This document shows, piece by piece, positions 1 through 12,221 of a DNA stretch of 64,000 bases (position 1 is the first letter of the stretch; every line of letters starts with the position of its first letter). The translations under genes were made by a program, and so were the position numbers. A model generated the notes under the pieces. It saw nothing but the letters and a program-made list of their open reading frames with translations. It did not search any database and had not been told where the DNA came from. The DNA comes from Vitellaria paradoxa (lineage: Eukaryota > Streptophyta > Magnoliopsida > Ericales > Sapotaceae). The DNA is taken from positions 15,369,020 to 15,433,019 of the forward strand of contig CM034234.1 of NCBI GenBank assembly GCA_019916065.1. Direction: 5' to 3'.

Positions 1-528
1 ATGATAAATTTTGGAGTCGATCAGGATTTTGGTGAAAAGGAAAAATCAAAGAATGAAGCGTAGTTCTTATTCATCACAAAATCAATATAAAAGTAATTGA
101 AGACATTTTTCAAAAATCAAGTTGTATAATTTAATTATTTTATCTCTTATTCTTTTCTTTTCTTTTTAGAAAAAAGAATACATTTTATAAATCTTTAATT
201 CAAAAAATTATGTGAAAAATAATGAGAGAAATTAAGAGAATTTTATAATAAAAATGTATGATAATTAGAAAGGTGTCTAATTCTCTCTCTCTTTTTTTTT
301 TTTGGTAAACTAACATTTCTAGTTATTTTTTCTTTGATTTTTGTCCCATAAACTATAAAAGAAGTGATTCTGACATTCCCTTTCCTTAATTTGGTTTTTA
401 CTTAAAGAAATCCTTAGCATCAGCGCAGCCTTAATTACTGTCTGTCAGGTGCAATCCACAAAAAGAAAAGAAAATTGTTCAAAGATAAGGTTTTGCTTTC
501 ACTAAAGTAATCCAATAACAAAAGAAAC

Positions 529-532
<4 letters not shown>
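1..532. other. Gene-free left edge
   Basis: AT-rich DNA with homopolymer runs and no reading frame that resembles a protein. It lies downstream of the minus-strand GLUTAMINE DUMPER gene and could include its 3' flank, but no clear polyadenylation signal was identified. Confidence 0.5.
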
Positions 533-569
<37 letters not shown>

Positions 570-583
570 GAGAGAGAGAGAGA
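533..583. repeat. (GA)n microsatellite
   Basis: About 50 bp of GA dinucleotide with one interruption (GTGAG). Reading frames across it on both strands consist of Arg-Glu or Ser-Leu repeats and are artefacts. Confidence 0.95.
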
Positions 584-859
584 TCAAAAGGAAAGGGTAC
601 TAGGAAAATTGTGGAGAGAAACAGCTCAACTCCTCCGTTTGATTCTCCCAAAAAAATATTTACATTTCCGGAATTGAGAAAATGGAAAAGAGAACAAAAG
701 GAAACGGGAAACAAAGTTGGTATCTGCTACAGAGCCCACATAAATCTAACCTGCACCCATTTTCAAGGACCCGTATAAAATAGAAGGCTCTCTGATGGAA
801 GCTCTCCTAATGAAAATCATAACAATCATGAAAAATCTTACGAGGGAAGAAGAAACGAA

Positions 860-1357
860 TCAAGGAATCTGCTCGGAGGTCTCATCGGTCTCCACACTTC
901 GTGTTTGTACCTGATCTCCACTCCTCTGTTTCGGCTTCTCCATCTCCGACCGATCGTCGTCCGATAGCTCCGTCGAAACGCTGGAGCTGCTGCTGCTGCT
1001 GTTACTTCCGAAAGACGAAGCTCTGCTCGAAATGGGTGTGGCCAGAAACGTCGGCTTCTCTTGGCCGGCCATTATCACCAGAATTTTCTCCTCGAACACC
1101 GGCGGCAACTTGGATTTCTCGTCGGAATTGGCCTCGCCCATCTCGACGTCTCGCTCCCTGGAGCCGCCGTTGTCGTCGTCGAGGTAGCCTGAGAGCTTCC
1201 AGTAGGAGCATGCGAGGATCAGGAGGGCGAAGGCGATGAGGCCCAGCATCGCCGCCAGCCCGCCGAAGAGGTACGGCACCGGCGAATGCCACGGCGACCG
1301 CGGCACCTGCGACGCCGCTGGTGGGTAAGAGGCCTCTGAACTCATCGTTCTCATCAT
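860..1357 (-). CDS. GDU: GLUTAMINE DUMPER (GDU) family membrane protein
   Basis: A 165-residue single-exon protein. GDU proteins are small plant-specific membrane proteins; overexpression in Arabidopsis increases amino-acid export and they bind the ubiquitin ligase LOG2. The sequence shows a Ser/Pro-rich N-terminus with the pre-membrane stretch SPWHSPVPYLFGG (residues 21-33), one hydrophobic membrane span at about 29-53, an acidic cytosolic linker, and the family signature VIMAG at 94-98. This is followed by a serine-run region (about 110-130) and a charged tail. Length and single-exon structure are normal for the family. The stop is TGA at 860-862. ATGs at codons 1, 2 and 5 are all possible starts; the first gives the longest form. 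A TATA box lies about 135 bp upstream. Which GDU paralogue it is cannot be decided from sequence alone. Confidence 0.94.
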   Translation of the reverse strand: MMRTMSSEASYPPAASQVPRSPWHSPVPYLFGGLAAMLGLIAFALLILACSYWKLSGYLDDDNGGSRERDVEMGEANSDEKSKLPPVFEEKILVIMAGQEKPTFLATPISSRASSFGSNSSSSSSSVSTELSDDDRSEMEKPKQRSGDQVQTRSVETDETSEQIP

Positions 1358-1392
1358 TTTTCTCTTCCTTTGAGCTAAAACAAATGCCGCTG

Positions 1393-1440
1393 TTTTTTTT
1401 TTGGGGGGGGGGGGGGGAGAGAGAGAGAGAGAGAGAGAGG
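1393..1440 (-). repeat. CT / poly-C / poly-A tract in the presumed GDU leader
   Basis: On the plus strand T10, then G15 (1403-1417), then (AG)n. In the sense of the GDU transcript this is a CT repeat followed by C15 and A10, ending 36 bp before the start codon. Pyrimidine microsatellites are common in plant 5' leaders. The C15 run could be of uncertain length because of sequencing error. Confidence 0.85.
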
Positions 1441-1491
1441 TGGTAGGGATGCTGTGGAGTGGATGAGGAGGCGAAGCAGGATTCAGGTTTT

Positions 1492-1499
1492 TATTTATA
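1492..1499 (-). promoter_or_regulatory. TATA box of the GDU gene
   Basis: TATAAATA on the minus strand, 135 bp upstream of the first ATG. A start site 25-35 bp downstream would give a leader of about 100 nt containing the CT/C tract. Confidence 0.7.
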
Positions 1500-1741
1500 G
1501 AGAGAAAAACCCAGATTGGTTCTGGGGGTTAGAGTGGGAAAGGGCAGCTGTTTGGATGTTTTTTGTTCTCTTCGGTGATTTGTGTCGTCACCGGGTTGAG
1601 AAGTGGGACCCACTTAAATATACTTTCTGTATATCTAAGCATACAGTAAAATCCCACTTATAGGCGTAGAGTGGGGTTCTGGTGGAATGATCTCATGCAC
1701 TTTGAAATCATTGATTTGGCTGCCAAACAAGGCCTTTCCAC

Positions 1742-2070
1742 CAGGGCGAAGGCAACGGCCGGGGAGTGACCCTGATTTTGATTGTCCAATTACTAAAATA
1801 TTTTTGATATTTTGATTTTATTAGGTAATTAAATTAATTTAAAATTAAGATATTTTACTCTTGTTAAACAAAATTATGATTAACTCAAAATTTTTTAACA
1901 TAAAAAATTTTAAAAAATTCAAACTGCAAGTGTTTTTTTAATAAAATAAAGTACATTATTCTATTACAGTATTCAATATTTTTGTATATAGTGTCAATGA
2001 ATATAAATATATAATATAATAAATTGTGAAAATAATAAAATTTAATAATTATTATATTTTTTTAAATAAT
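1742..2070 (+). repeat. Interspersed AT-rich repeat, family R1, copy A
   Basis: About 300 bp resembling the two copies at 44945-45250 and 45330-45645. Shared landmarks in the same order are: a GTGACCCT start, TTTTATTA blocks, TTTTTTAACATAAAA, AATAAAGTACATTATTC and a tail of TAATAATTA repeats. The left end (GGGCGAAGGCAACGG) resembles the GGCGAAGCCAAG start of the 44.9 kb copy. No coding capacity; probably a decayed non-autonomous DNA element. Confidence 0.55.
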
Positions 2071-4290
2071 AAGGGACATGATGTTAAAAAAATAATTAAC
2101 TATTAAATTATAAAAAATATATTTACTAATTTAATATTTAAAAATAATTTTTTTTCTTAAAAATAATATTACTTCCCTCTTATTTTTTATTTCAATGTAA
2201 CTCTTTGCACAACTTCACTTGTTTCCTCCCTCTTGATCTCAATGTAACTCGCAGTAAAACTTCTTAATCCGCCTCAGCTGATCACCGTTGTACACGTCTT
2301 CGGGCACGATGGATTAATGTCTGAGGTACAACTTCGGTAGAGCACGCACCCAGTAGGGCCCCCGTGTAAAAACAGTGAGGTCCCATAGGAAATGCAGTCC
2401 TATAACCGTTATCCCAACCTTATTCCTGGTTTTGCGTCCTCGGTTTTCTCTAGTTTCTGTTCCAGACTCCAGTGGAGGCTTTTCATCTTAAGAATAAGGG
2501 GCCGTTTGGATAACTAAATTTTACCCAAAAAAATTATAAAAAAAATTCATAATTTTTTTTTTATAAATTTTTAGTTATTTTTATTTTTTATACATTTATT
2601 TTAAAATTCTAAATTTTACAAATTTTTATTATTTTTATACTTAGTTTTATCAATTTTTGTTAAATTTCTAATAATTTTTTTAACCAAAACTGTTATAACA
2701 TTGTGCATCGACCCTATTAGAATGGTTGTGTAAAAAAATCGGTTCTAATGGGATACATCAATTCCGTTAGAACGAATTGTGTCAAAAAATTTTAAATTTG
2801 TCATTTAAATATCAAAAAATAATTGACATATCATATTTTTTTTTACTTTTTATCTTCCAAACTCCACCTAATTAGAGTATCAAAGTCCAATTCAGACTTA
2901 ACAAGATTTTTTTTTTCTTTGAAAAGACTTAACAAGATTTATTTAGGCTACCTTTGGCTTTATCAATTAAAAAAAAGAAAGAAAAAATTAACTGTATTAA
3001 TTTTCTTTAACTGTCTCCACTAAATACAAAAATCAATTTTACCAATTTATATCTACTTTGTTTACTTTTTACCAAATTTTTTTAATTTTCTTTAATTTTT
3101 ATCAACTTTTTTTTATTTACAAATTTTTACTAAATGTTCAACACTCAACAAAAGTAATACGTAGGTGCAAATTCATGATTTATAATCGGTAAAGGCAAAA
3201 TTATATTTTTAACGTAAACAAAAGTAAAATTAAAAATATAATAAGGACAAAATATGAAAAAGAATATAATTTATAAGAAAAAATAATAAAAATAATAAAG
3301 TTTTAGTGTCATTTTTTCAAATCAGCTGAGATGATTGCCTCGCTGAATCTTGCTTGGTTTTGCTTATAATAACATCTATCAAAATTTTGTACAAAATTGA
3401 AAAATTTTAATATTGTCAAACGGCCACTTCCTTTCATCTTTCTTGTTTGTCATGTTAGGGTATTTTTAAAAAGAGAAAAAAAAAAAAAGTTAATCTTAAA
3501 CTTTAGATTGGAAGTGCACAAAAGTCATGAAATAATCATGAAACTCTGCAGTTGAACATTTAGATTAGTAGTGCCCAAAAGTCAAGAAATACTCATTCTA
3601 CTTTGCAATTGAACAGCAGTTAATTGAATATCAGGTCCAACCATTTTGACATCAATTAATACAAGATCGAATCAGCTCTAAGTTTGACGTAGGGTTCATC
3701 CATGCATGTCTTAATTGTAATCAGGAGTAGTCATAAAAAATCAAATAGCTCACCAATTGTTTAAGCTCAGCATAAGTTAGATTCTCCTCAAATTCGATTC
3801 ATAGAATTAACTATTTAAATTTTAATTATTTTATGACTTATTTAAAATTTAAATAAAATACAAGTTATTAAGTCATAAATTAAAAACTCGCAAATTGATT
3901 CAAATATATTTATAAATTTAAAAATAAAATAACATTACTTTAATTTAAAAAATTACATTATCATTTTAATTTAATCAAGTTATTCATTTCTGGTTTTAAT
4001 ATTTTATATTAAAATAACATTATTTTGGTTGGTTAAATTATTCATGAGTCCAAATTACTTCTTTACTAAATCGAGTTCAAACTTATATAAAAACTCACTT
4101 TGGCACTGTTTGATAAAAGAATACTCGGATCAATTTTACCCCCAATTTGGATTAACGTAGTTCATATTTCATGGTTGTCCATATAATGTTGAGCAAACGA
4201 GGGTAGGTCCCCATAGTTTGTGCGTTCAATATCACACATTTAAATGGCTGGCATTGTCAATCCTTTTCATTCCAGCGACTCAATCAAATT
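2071..4290. other. Gene-free AT-rich stretch
   Basis: No supported gene. Around 2200-2480 there is a patch of more balanced base composition without a recognisable frame. The 2944-3423 part is a repeat copy listed separately. The rest is low-complexity AT sequence. Confidence 0.5.
2944..3423 (+). repeat. MITE-like repeat, family R5, copy 1
   Basis: A pyrimidine-rich body (TTTACCAATTT, TTTTTACCAAATTT, AACTTTT and AACACTCAACA motifs) ending near TTGTCAAACGGCC. The same order of motifs, including the CATTCAACAC-like block and an end of GTTGCCAAACGG, occurs at 17203-17440. The left edge is uncertain. Confidence 0.45.
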
Positions 4291-4488
4291 TTTTGAATTT
4301 CATATAATTTTTTTTTTATACGTAATGTATCTCTTGTCCACACGCATGTAATTTATTGGCTTTGAGTTGTTTATTTTCATTAATAAGCCTTTTTTGAATT
4401 TCACATAATTTTTTTATACGTAATGTATCCCTTGTCCACACATGTAATTTATGGGCTTTTAGTTGTTTATTTTCATTAATAAGCCTTT
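4291..4488. repeat. Tandem duplication, about 100-bp unit
   Basis: Two adjacent near-identical units (4291-4391 and 4392-4488). Each begins TTTTGAATTTCA, contains TACGTAATGTATC and TTGTCCACA, and ends TTCATTAATAAGCCTTT. A few substitutions and one short indel separate them. Confidence 0.85.
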
Positions 4489-5104
4489 AAATTTAAAAAA
4501 TGTTCAATATCTTTTCAAAAAAAAGTCGATAATTAGAAATGTGGTTAATCAAATAGTAAAAATTTTTTCGCCATTTTCACCATAGACTCCCAAGTTACCA
4601 AATGACACCCATTTTGACTATTTTTTGTGGTGTTTTTTAAACCGTTCAACGGATTGTAGAAATCGTTCTGATGGAATCGCACGGCCAACTTTCGTCCAAA
4701 TGGTTTCTATGATCCGTTTGGACGGATTGTAGTATAAAGAAGACATGATTACATAAAATTTTGAATCCGTCCAAACAAAAATCTAATTTGTCGGAATAAA
4801 ATTTTATTATTCATCTAAAAAAAACACAATTTGAACTGTGTGCACCAAACATAAAAAATTTTCTCAAACTATATTTTATCTCTTTTTTTTTTTGGTTCGC
4901 CAAACGTACTCTATATCTGCTATTGATTAGATTTGTGATATATATTTATCATATCAATTAATAGAAAAAAGAGGAGTTTAATTTTGATTAAATTTATTCT
5001 ACCGGCACACTCAAAGTGGCAGGTTATCATTAGGATTGAAAGTACAATATGGAAAACAATACTCGTAGATCATGGCAAACTCTTGCATAAGTACTATTAG
5101 TAAG

Positions 5105-5107
<3 letters not shown>
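4489..5107. other. Gene-free stretch
   Basis: AT-rich sequence without a supported gene. Around 4660-4740 a short phrase with CCGTTCAACGGATTGTAG and GATCCGTTTGGACGGATTGTAG recurs, suggesting an old inverted or direct repeat, but its limits are unclear. Confidence 0.4.

Positions 5108-5149
<42 letters not shown>
5108..5149. repeat. (CT)n microsatellite
   Basis: About 21 uninterrupted CT units. Confidence 0.95.
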
Positions 5150-5152
<3 letters not shown>

Positions 5153-5529
5153 GAATCGTACTGATTAGAGTGTGAAAATTTAAAAATAGAGTGGGGTGGC
5201 ATTTGGACTCTCATTTTTTTATTTTTTTATTAAAAAATATTATAGTTTTAAAATTACTGAAAAATATAAAAAATTAAAAAAATTTATAAAATTTAAACTT
5301 TTTGAGTTGAGAATCCAAACGTAGTCTATATTAAGCATTAACAATACAATAGAGAAACAAGGAATATATATACTTTCAATATATCATAAATAATTTACTT
5401 TATTTGAAAAAAAAAAGAGAAAATACATTAAAAACTCTCTTTCTTGATGATATATAATTGAATACAAGACAAATAATAAATATGATTTTATTAAAATATT
5501 GACTGGGGAGTGACGCATAATTATGATCA

Positions 5530-5960
5530 GAAGATGGCAGTTATGTAGATGAGGATGTTAAGGTGGATGTGCGGGATTACAAGGAAAGATAGGATTAGGA
5601 ACGAGGAGATTAGGGGTAAAGTAGAAATAGCACCGATTGAAGATAAAATGAGAGAAAACTGATTAAGATGGTTTGGCCATGTTAAAAGGCGTCCAACAGA
5701 GGCACCTGTTAGAAGAGGTGAAAGTATGGAGATTGTCAGGAATAGGAGAGGTAGAATGGAGATTGTCAGGAATAGGAGAGGTAGAGGAGACCCAAGAAAA
5801 GTTGGAAAGAAACTATTAAACATGACCTGACCTACCTAGATCTATCGGAGAACATGACCATAAACAGATCTAATTGGCTTCGATAAATCTATATAACCGA
5901 CCTCACCTAGTGAGAAAAAGTTTAGTAGTTTGATTTGGTTATTGACCGAGGAGTGACGAG
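5530..5960 (+). pseudogene. 3' end of an RTE-type LINE (reverse transcriptase C-terminus remnant)
   Basis: Reading from about 5530 gives MLRWMCGITRKDRIRNE, then IAPIEDKMREN, a stop, LRWFGHVKRRP and APVRRGE. This series is characteristic of the C-terminus of plant RTE-clade LINE polymerases. At least two in-frame stops and an internal 30-bp duplication show that it is dead, and only about the last 100 codons remain, as expected for a 5'-truncated insertion. The flanks hold similar sequences, TTGACTGGGGAGTGACG at 5499-5515 and TTGACCGAGGAGTGACG at 5941-5957, which may be an aged target duplication. Confidence 0.75.
5726..5785 (+). repeat. Perfect 30-bp tandem duplication in the LINE remnant
   Basis: The 30-bp unit at 5726-5755 is repeated exactly at 5756-5785, adding ten in-frame codons (MEIVRNRRGR twice). 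Confidence 0.95.
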
Positions 5961-8724
5961 CTCGAACCTTTTAATGTCTATCGATGTGGAGGTGCCTCTT
6001 TATTAATTGGGATATCAAATCAGACTATTTGAAAATAAAATAAGATGCTGTTATCAAATTTGTTTTTTTTTTTTAAGTTGAAGTGATTAAATTAATTTTT
6101 AGTGACAGTGACTAAAGTCATTTAAACAAAATAAATTAGCATTATTAAATGTAGTTAAGCTTATGGTACGTTTTATTCCTTTTTTTCTCGTAATTTATAT
6201 AAGTATTTTTTAGATTGTAAAAAATAAGAAAATTATATTTAAAAATTATCCTATTATTTATTGATTTGTGAAGTCCTCTCCTCAATTGTTATTTTCTTGT
6301 AGAAACGAAACTATTATCAAGGTTTATGCTATCATGTGGTAGTTACATAATTAAATGTCAATTTCAGTGAAAGCGACTAAACTCATTTTGCATTAATTAG
6401 AACAAATTGCATTCAAAAACCGGTACCCTTTGGAGATTGTTGATGATAATAATATTATAAACTATCAATACAAAGTTATATAGTAATATTCATTATCAAT
6501 ATGAAAAGCCAATATTATAATTAATTACTCACACTCTCACTATATGATATTGTCAATTTTGAGTTTTGATTAGGTGTAACGCAAAAACTTTTAAGGAGTC
6601 GCTTATTCTAATGCTACTCTCTCTCAAACACACTTAATCTTTTACTTCAAATAAAATTTAGTATCTATATGGATTTAAAATGTGTTATATATATTATAAA
6701 ATATCAAATTCAACATATATATACATAATATTTTTTATTAAATGATGTGGGATAACAATGCTTCACCGCCCCCTAATAGTAGCTCTAGTCTTTCATTGAC
6801 TCATTCATATCACCTTTGTTTCATCACATCTCCTCTCTTTCATGCACATGCCTTCACGTGCCCACATATTTCTAACTAACATTAGCTCTAATATGATTTG
6901 TAACAATATACATTCCTGTAGTATAAAATTGTTCTCTTCAAACTCGATTAAGTGTAATGCAAGATTTTTACAAGGGATCACTCATCTTAACACACTTAAT
7001 CTTGAAGTTCAAATGAAATTAATTGTTCACGTGATTTAAAAATGCATTGTATTATGAAGATGTCAAATTATATTTAAATAGTACTTTATCTATTAAAATA
7101 ATGTTGAACAAGAGTATTTCTTCATGTCTCGATTATAAATTGATCAGTCTCTAATTTTTAACAATTTTTCCTAACCTTCTCCAATTTTTTTATAATTTTT
7201 ACAAATTTTTTGGAAATGCATAATTTTTTTTTTTTTTTTTTTGTAAATGACACATGACATCAATTACAGAACAAAAATTACGCTTTTTTTTGAGCGAAAC
7301 GGTGGCTAGAACATCTTGTCATTAGGGTTGGATTCATAATAAACTTTGTGGTTTATTATTTTAAAGTTAATTTCTCTAATCTTAACATTTTCCTTCAGTA
7401 CAGCAAAATCCTACAATTTTGAACGCAGAGTGGCTACGTATAAAACCCAACTTAATTAAAGTAGTGTCAATTTCCGACTTCACCGGGGCAAATTTCCTGA
7501 ATGAAAACTCAAATCCGGGCCGTTGAGGTAAAGTAGGTGCATCAAGAAACATGCACATCCCGCTGCATTCTATAACTCCTCCCCAGAACATATCTTTAGT
7601 ACGTTTCTATGCTAGAGAAGGATGGAGATTCCTTGAAAGACGATTGAATTCATACGGTTTGGAAAAGGTTTGGTGTGACGCATAGAACGCGCAACTGCTG
7701 AGAAAAGTTAACGGAAAAAACAACAGGCGGTTTCGAAGCATACTCCCTCCTAGCTTTTGTGGGTCCACTTCTTTTGCCTGTCTTGGACGCAAATCAATCA
7801 AGTTTTTTTTTTTTTTTTTTTTTAATGAATAGTTCGAGTTACAATTATTTAAAACTTTTTTTTTAATTATGAGTGTGTTCGAAGTTGTAAAATTTAATAT
7901 AAATTTATAAAAATTATAGTTCTATAGTTTGTATAGTGAGTAAAAAATTTTATAAACACTTGTAAAATGTTGGTATTTAGTGTGGACCTTGTTTTTGTAC
8001 GTGGTGATCCGGATAATGACCCGATCCAAAATAACGTTGCGTGGTTTTGTTTTGGGATTTTTTTTCTAAAGCTTAGTCCATAAAGCAAAAGACTTGGGCC
8101 GATAGTGAAAAAATTCTCTGTAACTCCGAGGACGTATGCACAATTGGCCGAATCTCGTAAAATCTTGTATTTTTGTTTTGATTGATTTATTCTTCTTACT
8201 CTCTGTTGTTAATTGCGTTCCTAACATAAAATTTTGTGAAATTTTGTATAATTCCAAATGGGTTCTATAATTGTTAAGTTAGTAAATCAATTGAGTTTTA
8301 ATAAAAATATTATAATAAATTATAATTTGTATCTTTAAATTTTTAATTAAATTTTATTTCAAAGGCCTTACTTTTTTTTAAATATAATAATTAATAATTT
8401 GATTTTTTTCTAACGTCAATCATCGGTTAATAAATCTCAAATGATTATGTGTCAATCTTTTGTTGAATAAATAATAAAATTTAAACATTGTCATAAATTA
8501 AAAATTCAAACGTTTAATAATTACAAATAAAATGTTAAATTTTAAAATAAAATTTAATAAAAAAATTTTATTGCAAAAAAATTAAATTCACCTAAAATAT
8601 TAACTTTGACTAATTTGTAAATAAATCAAACTTGAGTAAGGCTGAGCTTGGGTCCTTGACCTCGGCATAGAAAGCTCAAACATATTGTCGTCGTCATTAT
8701 TATTTCTCCTTTTTTTTTTTTTGT
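5961..8724. other. Gene-free stretch
   Basis: No supported gene on either strand. Mostly AT-rich DNA with poly-T runs (about 7228 and 7803). The patch 7380-7760 is less AT-rich and has minus-strand frames of 64-69 codons that resemble nothing recognisable. Confidence 0.45.
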
Positions 8725-8727
8725 TAT

Positions 8728-8861
8728 AGGGGGTGTTTGGATCCCTAGAAGATATCAAAATATTTTTATTTTTATTAATTTTTTTATAAAATTTTATCAC
8801 ATGTTATTTTGACAACAACTTCTAATTTTTTTTTTTTTTTTGACAAACCAAATAACACCCT
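8728..8861. repeat. MITE-like element with short terminal inverted repeats
   Basis: About 134 bp starting GGGGGTGTTTGG and ending CCAAATAACACCC, with an AT-only interior. This is a gapped inverted pair of the kind seen in several other small repeats in this window. No coding capacity. Confidence 0.45.
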
Positions 8862-10346
8862 AATATATATAACATCTCAAGGTTAATTGGGAATTAAAGT
8901 ATTTAGTTGGTAAAAGTTTGACTAGAAATATGATAAAAATATAAAAATCTAACGTAAAAGTGATATGAGATAAAATTTAATTAAAAAAATATAAAAAATT
9001 AATAAAAAAATTTATAAATTTTAATTGATTTTGATCGACCAAACAACCTAGGGCACTTTGCGGGGAAAAAGTAAATGAGAAGGGGCAAATCTAAGCTGTC
9101 TATTCCATTATTTGACAATCTATTGCTGATAAGAAACTAAATTCAATGTGCTGAGCTAACGTGGTTTATATATTGGGCATCCTGTGAAAAGGGGGGGAGG
9201 GTGGAATTAGGGACCCATACAGGCTTTTGGGACTCCACTAGCATATGCCTTGCCCGCCACCCCCACCCAGAGATATGCTGTTTAATCTAATTTCTTTTCT
9301 GAATTTTATTTGAGAATAATATGTCATGATTGTGGGTAGAAATTCTAATGGACCAAAGGGATTGACATCCTCGAGCAGTAAAAAAAAATATATGAATATT
9401 TTTAAAGTGTTAAATTTTAGTTCAATTATTCACAATCCGATATTGCTAGATAGATATCAGTTCCTCTTTTTTAATTATAACGTAGAATTCGAATTTGATG
9501 GGAATGTAATTGATACCAATACCGTGTTAATAAGAAAAACAATACAAATACATTAATTTAAAACTGACATAATTTAATCATATTTTAAAATGAATTAATT
9601 ATTTAATATGTTTATTAAATTTTAAGATATTTTAGTATAAATATAAATTGACAAGAATTATGATTTTGAATATCACATCATTGCCACCTTAATTGTGGAT
9701 AGAGATAATTAAACTCGAGCCTGAATTGAGTTTGATCAGACTCATCCTTGAGTATTAGAATTGTATCTTTTGTTCAAATTCGAGCCAGCCTAATATTTTA
9801 AGTGTTTATAAAATTTTAAACTTGATCTTAGAATTAATATGTGTATAAGTGAAAGCTTGCTCATAGGCCCAATCACAAAAATATATTATATAATATATAA
9901 AAAATAATATAATATATTATGTTATTAATTATTAATTATTTATTAAAAGAGAAACGACTTGGGCCTGGTCAAGTTGGACTTGAACATACATACATAAGTC
10001 CAAATTTAATCTTAAAAAGAAAAATTATGTTTAAATCCCATAAATAATTTTTTTTTTTTTATTGTCAAAATCTACAAAAGGAAATGAGTCGGGATGATTG
10101 AGTCAAAAAGACATGAATTGCGTAATCATCTTTAATTATAATTTGTTATTTTTAAATAAACAATTTATTGTAATTTATTTTTATTGACTATATATAATAA
10201 TATTATCGTTACATTATTCATCTCTTTCCAAAAGAAGTTATGATAAAACAGCTTTCTTCTCACCGCACTAATAACCTCTCCCCCATGCCAATGCAAAATT
10301 TCAAGTTACCAAAACACACACTCTCCCTTTTTATATATACATCTAA
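8862..10346. other. Gene-free stretch
   Basis: AT-rich, no supported gene. A GC-richer patch at 9180-9280 (GGGGGGGAGGG, then CCCGCCACCCCCACCC) carries no recognisable frame. Confidence 0.45.
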
Positions 10347-10349
10347 ATA

Positions 10350-10380
<31 letters not shown>
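10347..10380. repeat. (TA)n microsatellite
   Basis: Alternating TA with a single TGTG interruption. Confidence 0.9.
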
Positions 10381-11639
10381 GGATTAATTTAGGTGGTGAG
10401 GTGAGGTGGGTGGATTCCACAGCTAGCTAGGGACACCCCTTCCCGGCGTCAGATTCCACCACCCAACGTACACGCGAAGGACAACTGGGATATTCCTTCT
10501 CTCAAACAGTATGCCCAACATCTTATCATCAACATTTACGTGTCCTCCACTTTCTATTGTGCATATATTTTTAAGAGGAAAATAAAATAAAAACAAAAGA
10601 AATGAGTCAGGAAAATGGGACAGAATTTGCTAATTAAAATCAAAACCAAATCCCAATCAGTAAATAAAAACAAGGGTAAATTTCTCACTCAGTAATAAAT
10701 AAATATGAGATCACGATAGGTCATAATTTCTTATCTCTGTAGATGAAATTATCTCTATAGATGTTGCATGGAAATTGAGATAGGTCATAATTTCTTAACG
10801 ATTGAGTAGTACAGGTACTGAAATTAGGGGTGTTCGATCTGTTAAATTTTTTTTTTTTTAAATCGTGGATTAACCTGTTTTTTAGAAACATTTTAACAGA
10901 TAATTTAATTTTAAATCATATTTTTAATTTTAATAGATCAACTGAATTAATCATTTAAAAAAATTAGTGAATTGTTTCTTATCAATATATTGCGTGGAGT
11001 ATCGGATCACCTTTATGTGATATACCAGCAAATATATAATGGCAAATAAATGAACATAAAAAAAAAAAAAAAAACACTTACAACAAAAGGATACAAAATT
11101 TATGTGATTCACTAATTTGCTTACGTGTACAGATATGATAAAATTTGATTTTTACTAGATAATTAATCTTCAACAATGGAGTAAAAAGAACTACAAGAAT
11201 TTCAGTGAGTAAAATCACTGGACGATTTCTCCCGTTACAAAAAAAAAAAAAAAAAAAAAAAAGAAAAACTACAAGAATTATATGAAACCTTTAAAAACTC
11301 CTAGAAGAAACTCTCACCTTATAAGGGGTGAGCATGGGACGAGTACATCTATTTTTGTACCCAATTCTCAAACTCAAATTAATTTCTATACCTTACCTGA
11401 TCCCAATGAAAATTTATTTTTATTACCTATTCTCGTCTCAAACGATAAATGGAGAACTTTACGAAAAATTGGATACTTGAAATAGAAAAAAAATACAAAA
11501 ATTCTAAATTTCATTTATCAATTCATATAAGACAGTACGTAAGATGGAATGTTCCAATCATGGTGCCAATAAGGACAACTCGGATGATGAGCCCGTTTGG
11601 AAGCTCAAATAAAGGTAAAAAAGTATCAAAAGTTGTATT
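10381..11639. other. Gene-free stretch
   Basis: No supported gene. It contains a short direct repeat, GATAGGTCATAATTTCTTA, at about 10717 and again near 10780, and two poly-A runs (about 11060 and 11240). Confidence 0.4.
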
Positions 11640-11966
11640 TTGTAATTTTTGGTGCGTTTGGTGGAATCATCATTTTTTTCATTTTTTTACTCTGCTACAG
11701 TAATTTATTCCACAAAAAGTTTTACAAAACGCACAAAAATTGCCACTTTTCTGCTTTGCTACAATAAAAAATTTACCAAACATACAAAAAAGTTACTACT
11801 TTTGCACTCTGCTACAATAAAAAATTTACCAAACACCTAAAAATTGTAAAAATTGTTAAAAATTACACTTTGTTTTGCCAAACACACTAAAAATTACAAC
11901 TAGTAACTTTTAACTAAAAATTATTTAAAAAATACTAAAATTTACGCTACCAAACACCCGATATAA
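11640..11966 (-). repeat. Interspersed repeat family R2, minus-strand copy
   Basis: Read on the minus strand it begins GGTGTTTGGTAGCGTAA, then TTTTAGTATTTTTTAA and GTAATTTTTAGTGTGTTTGG. Several units of about 45-50 bp follow, built on TTTGGTAAATTTTTT and a GTAGCAGAGT-like phrase. The same opening and unit structure occur on the plus strand at 63269-63660. No coding capacity. The last unit ends in a CCACCAAACGCACC context, so the ends look like short inverted GTTTGG/CCAAAC motifs. Confidence 0.7.
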
Positions 11967-12184
11967 CGTAGCGATAGCCATGGGTTTTTGACTCAGCAGT
12001 GCTCGGGAATGCCAGCCCTAATCTCTGCGATCCTAAATGGAGGAGGAACACTTGGGTCAAATTCATCGTCATCTTTGACCTTATAATCAACCCCACGAAG
12101 ACCGCGTTAGAAGTGACAAAAAAAAATGATAAATTTTATTGAAAATTAATAATTTAACGGTTTTTTGACAAGCGGAACAAAATT

Positions 12185-12189
<5 letters not shown>

Positions 12190-12217
<28 letters not shown>
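12190..12217. repeat. (GA)n microsatellite
   Basis: About 14 GA units. Confidence 0.9.

Positions 12218-12221
<4 letters not shown>

Noticed and set aside
502..778. Frames of 70 codons on both strands over the GA repeat
   Set aside because: They are Arg-Glu or Ser-Leu translations of a microsatellite.
901..1239. 112-codon plus-strand frame and 96-codon minus-strand frame overlapping GDU
   Set aside because: Shadows of the GC-rich GDU coding region; no independent features.
1454..1663. 69-codon plus-strand frame
   Set aside because: Antisense to the GDU promoter and leader; contains the reverse of the TATA box and no domain.
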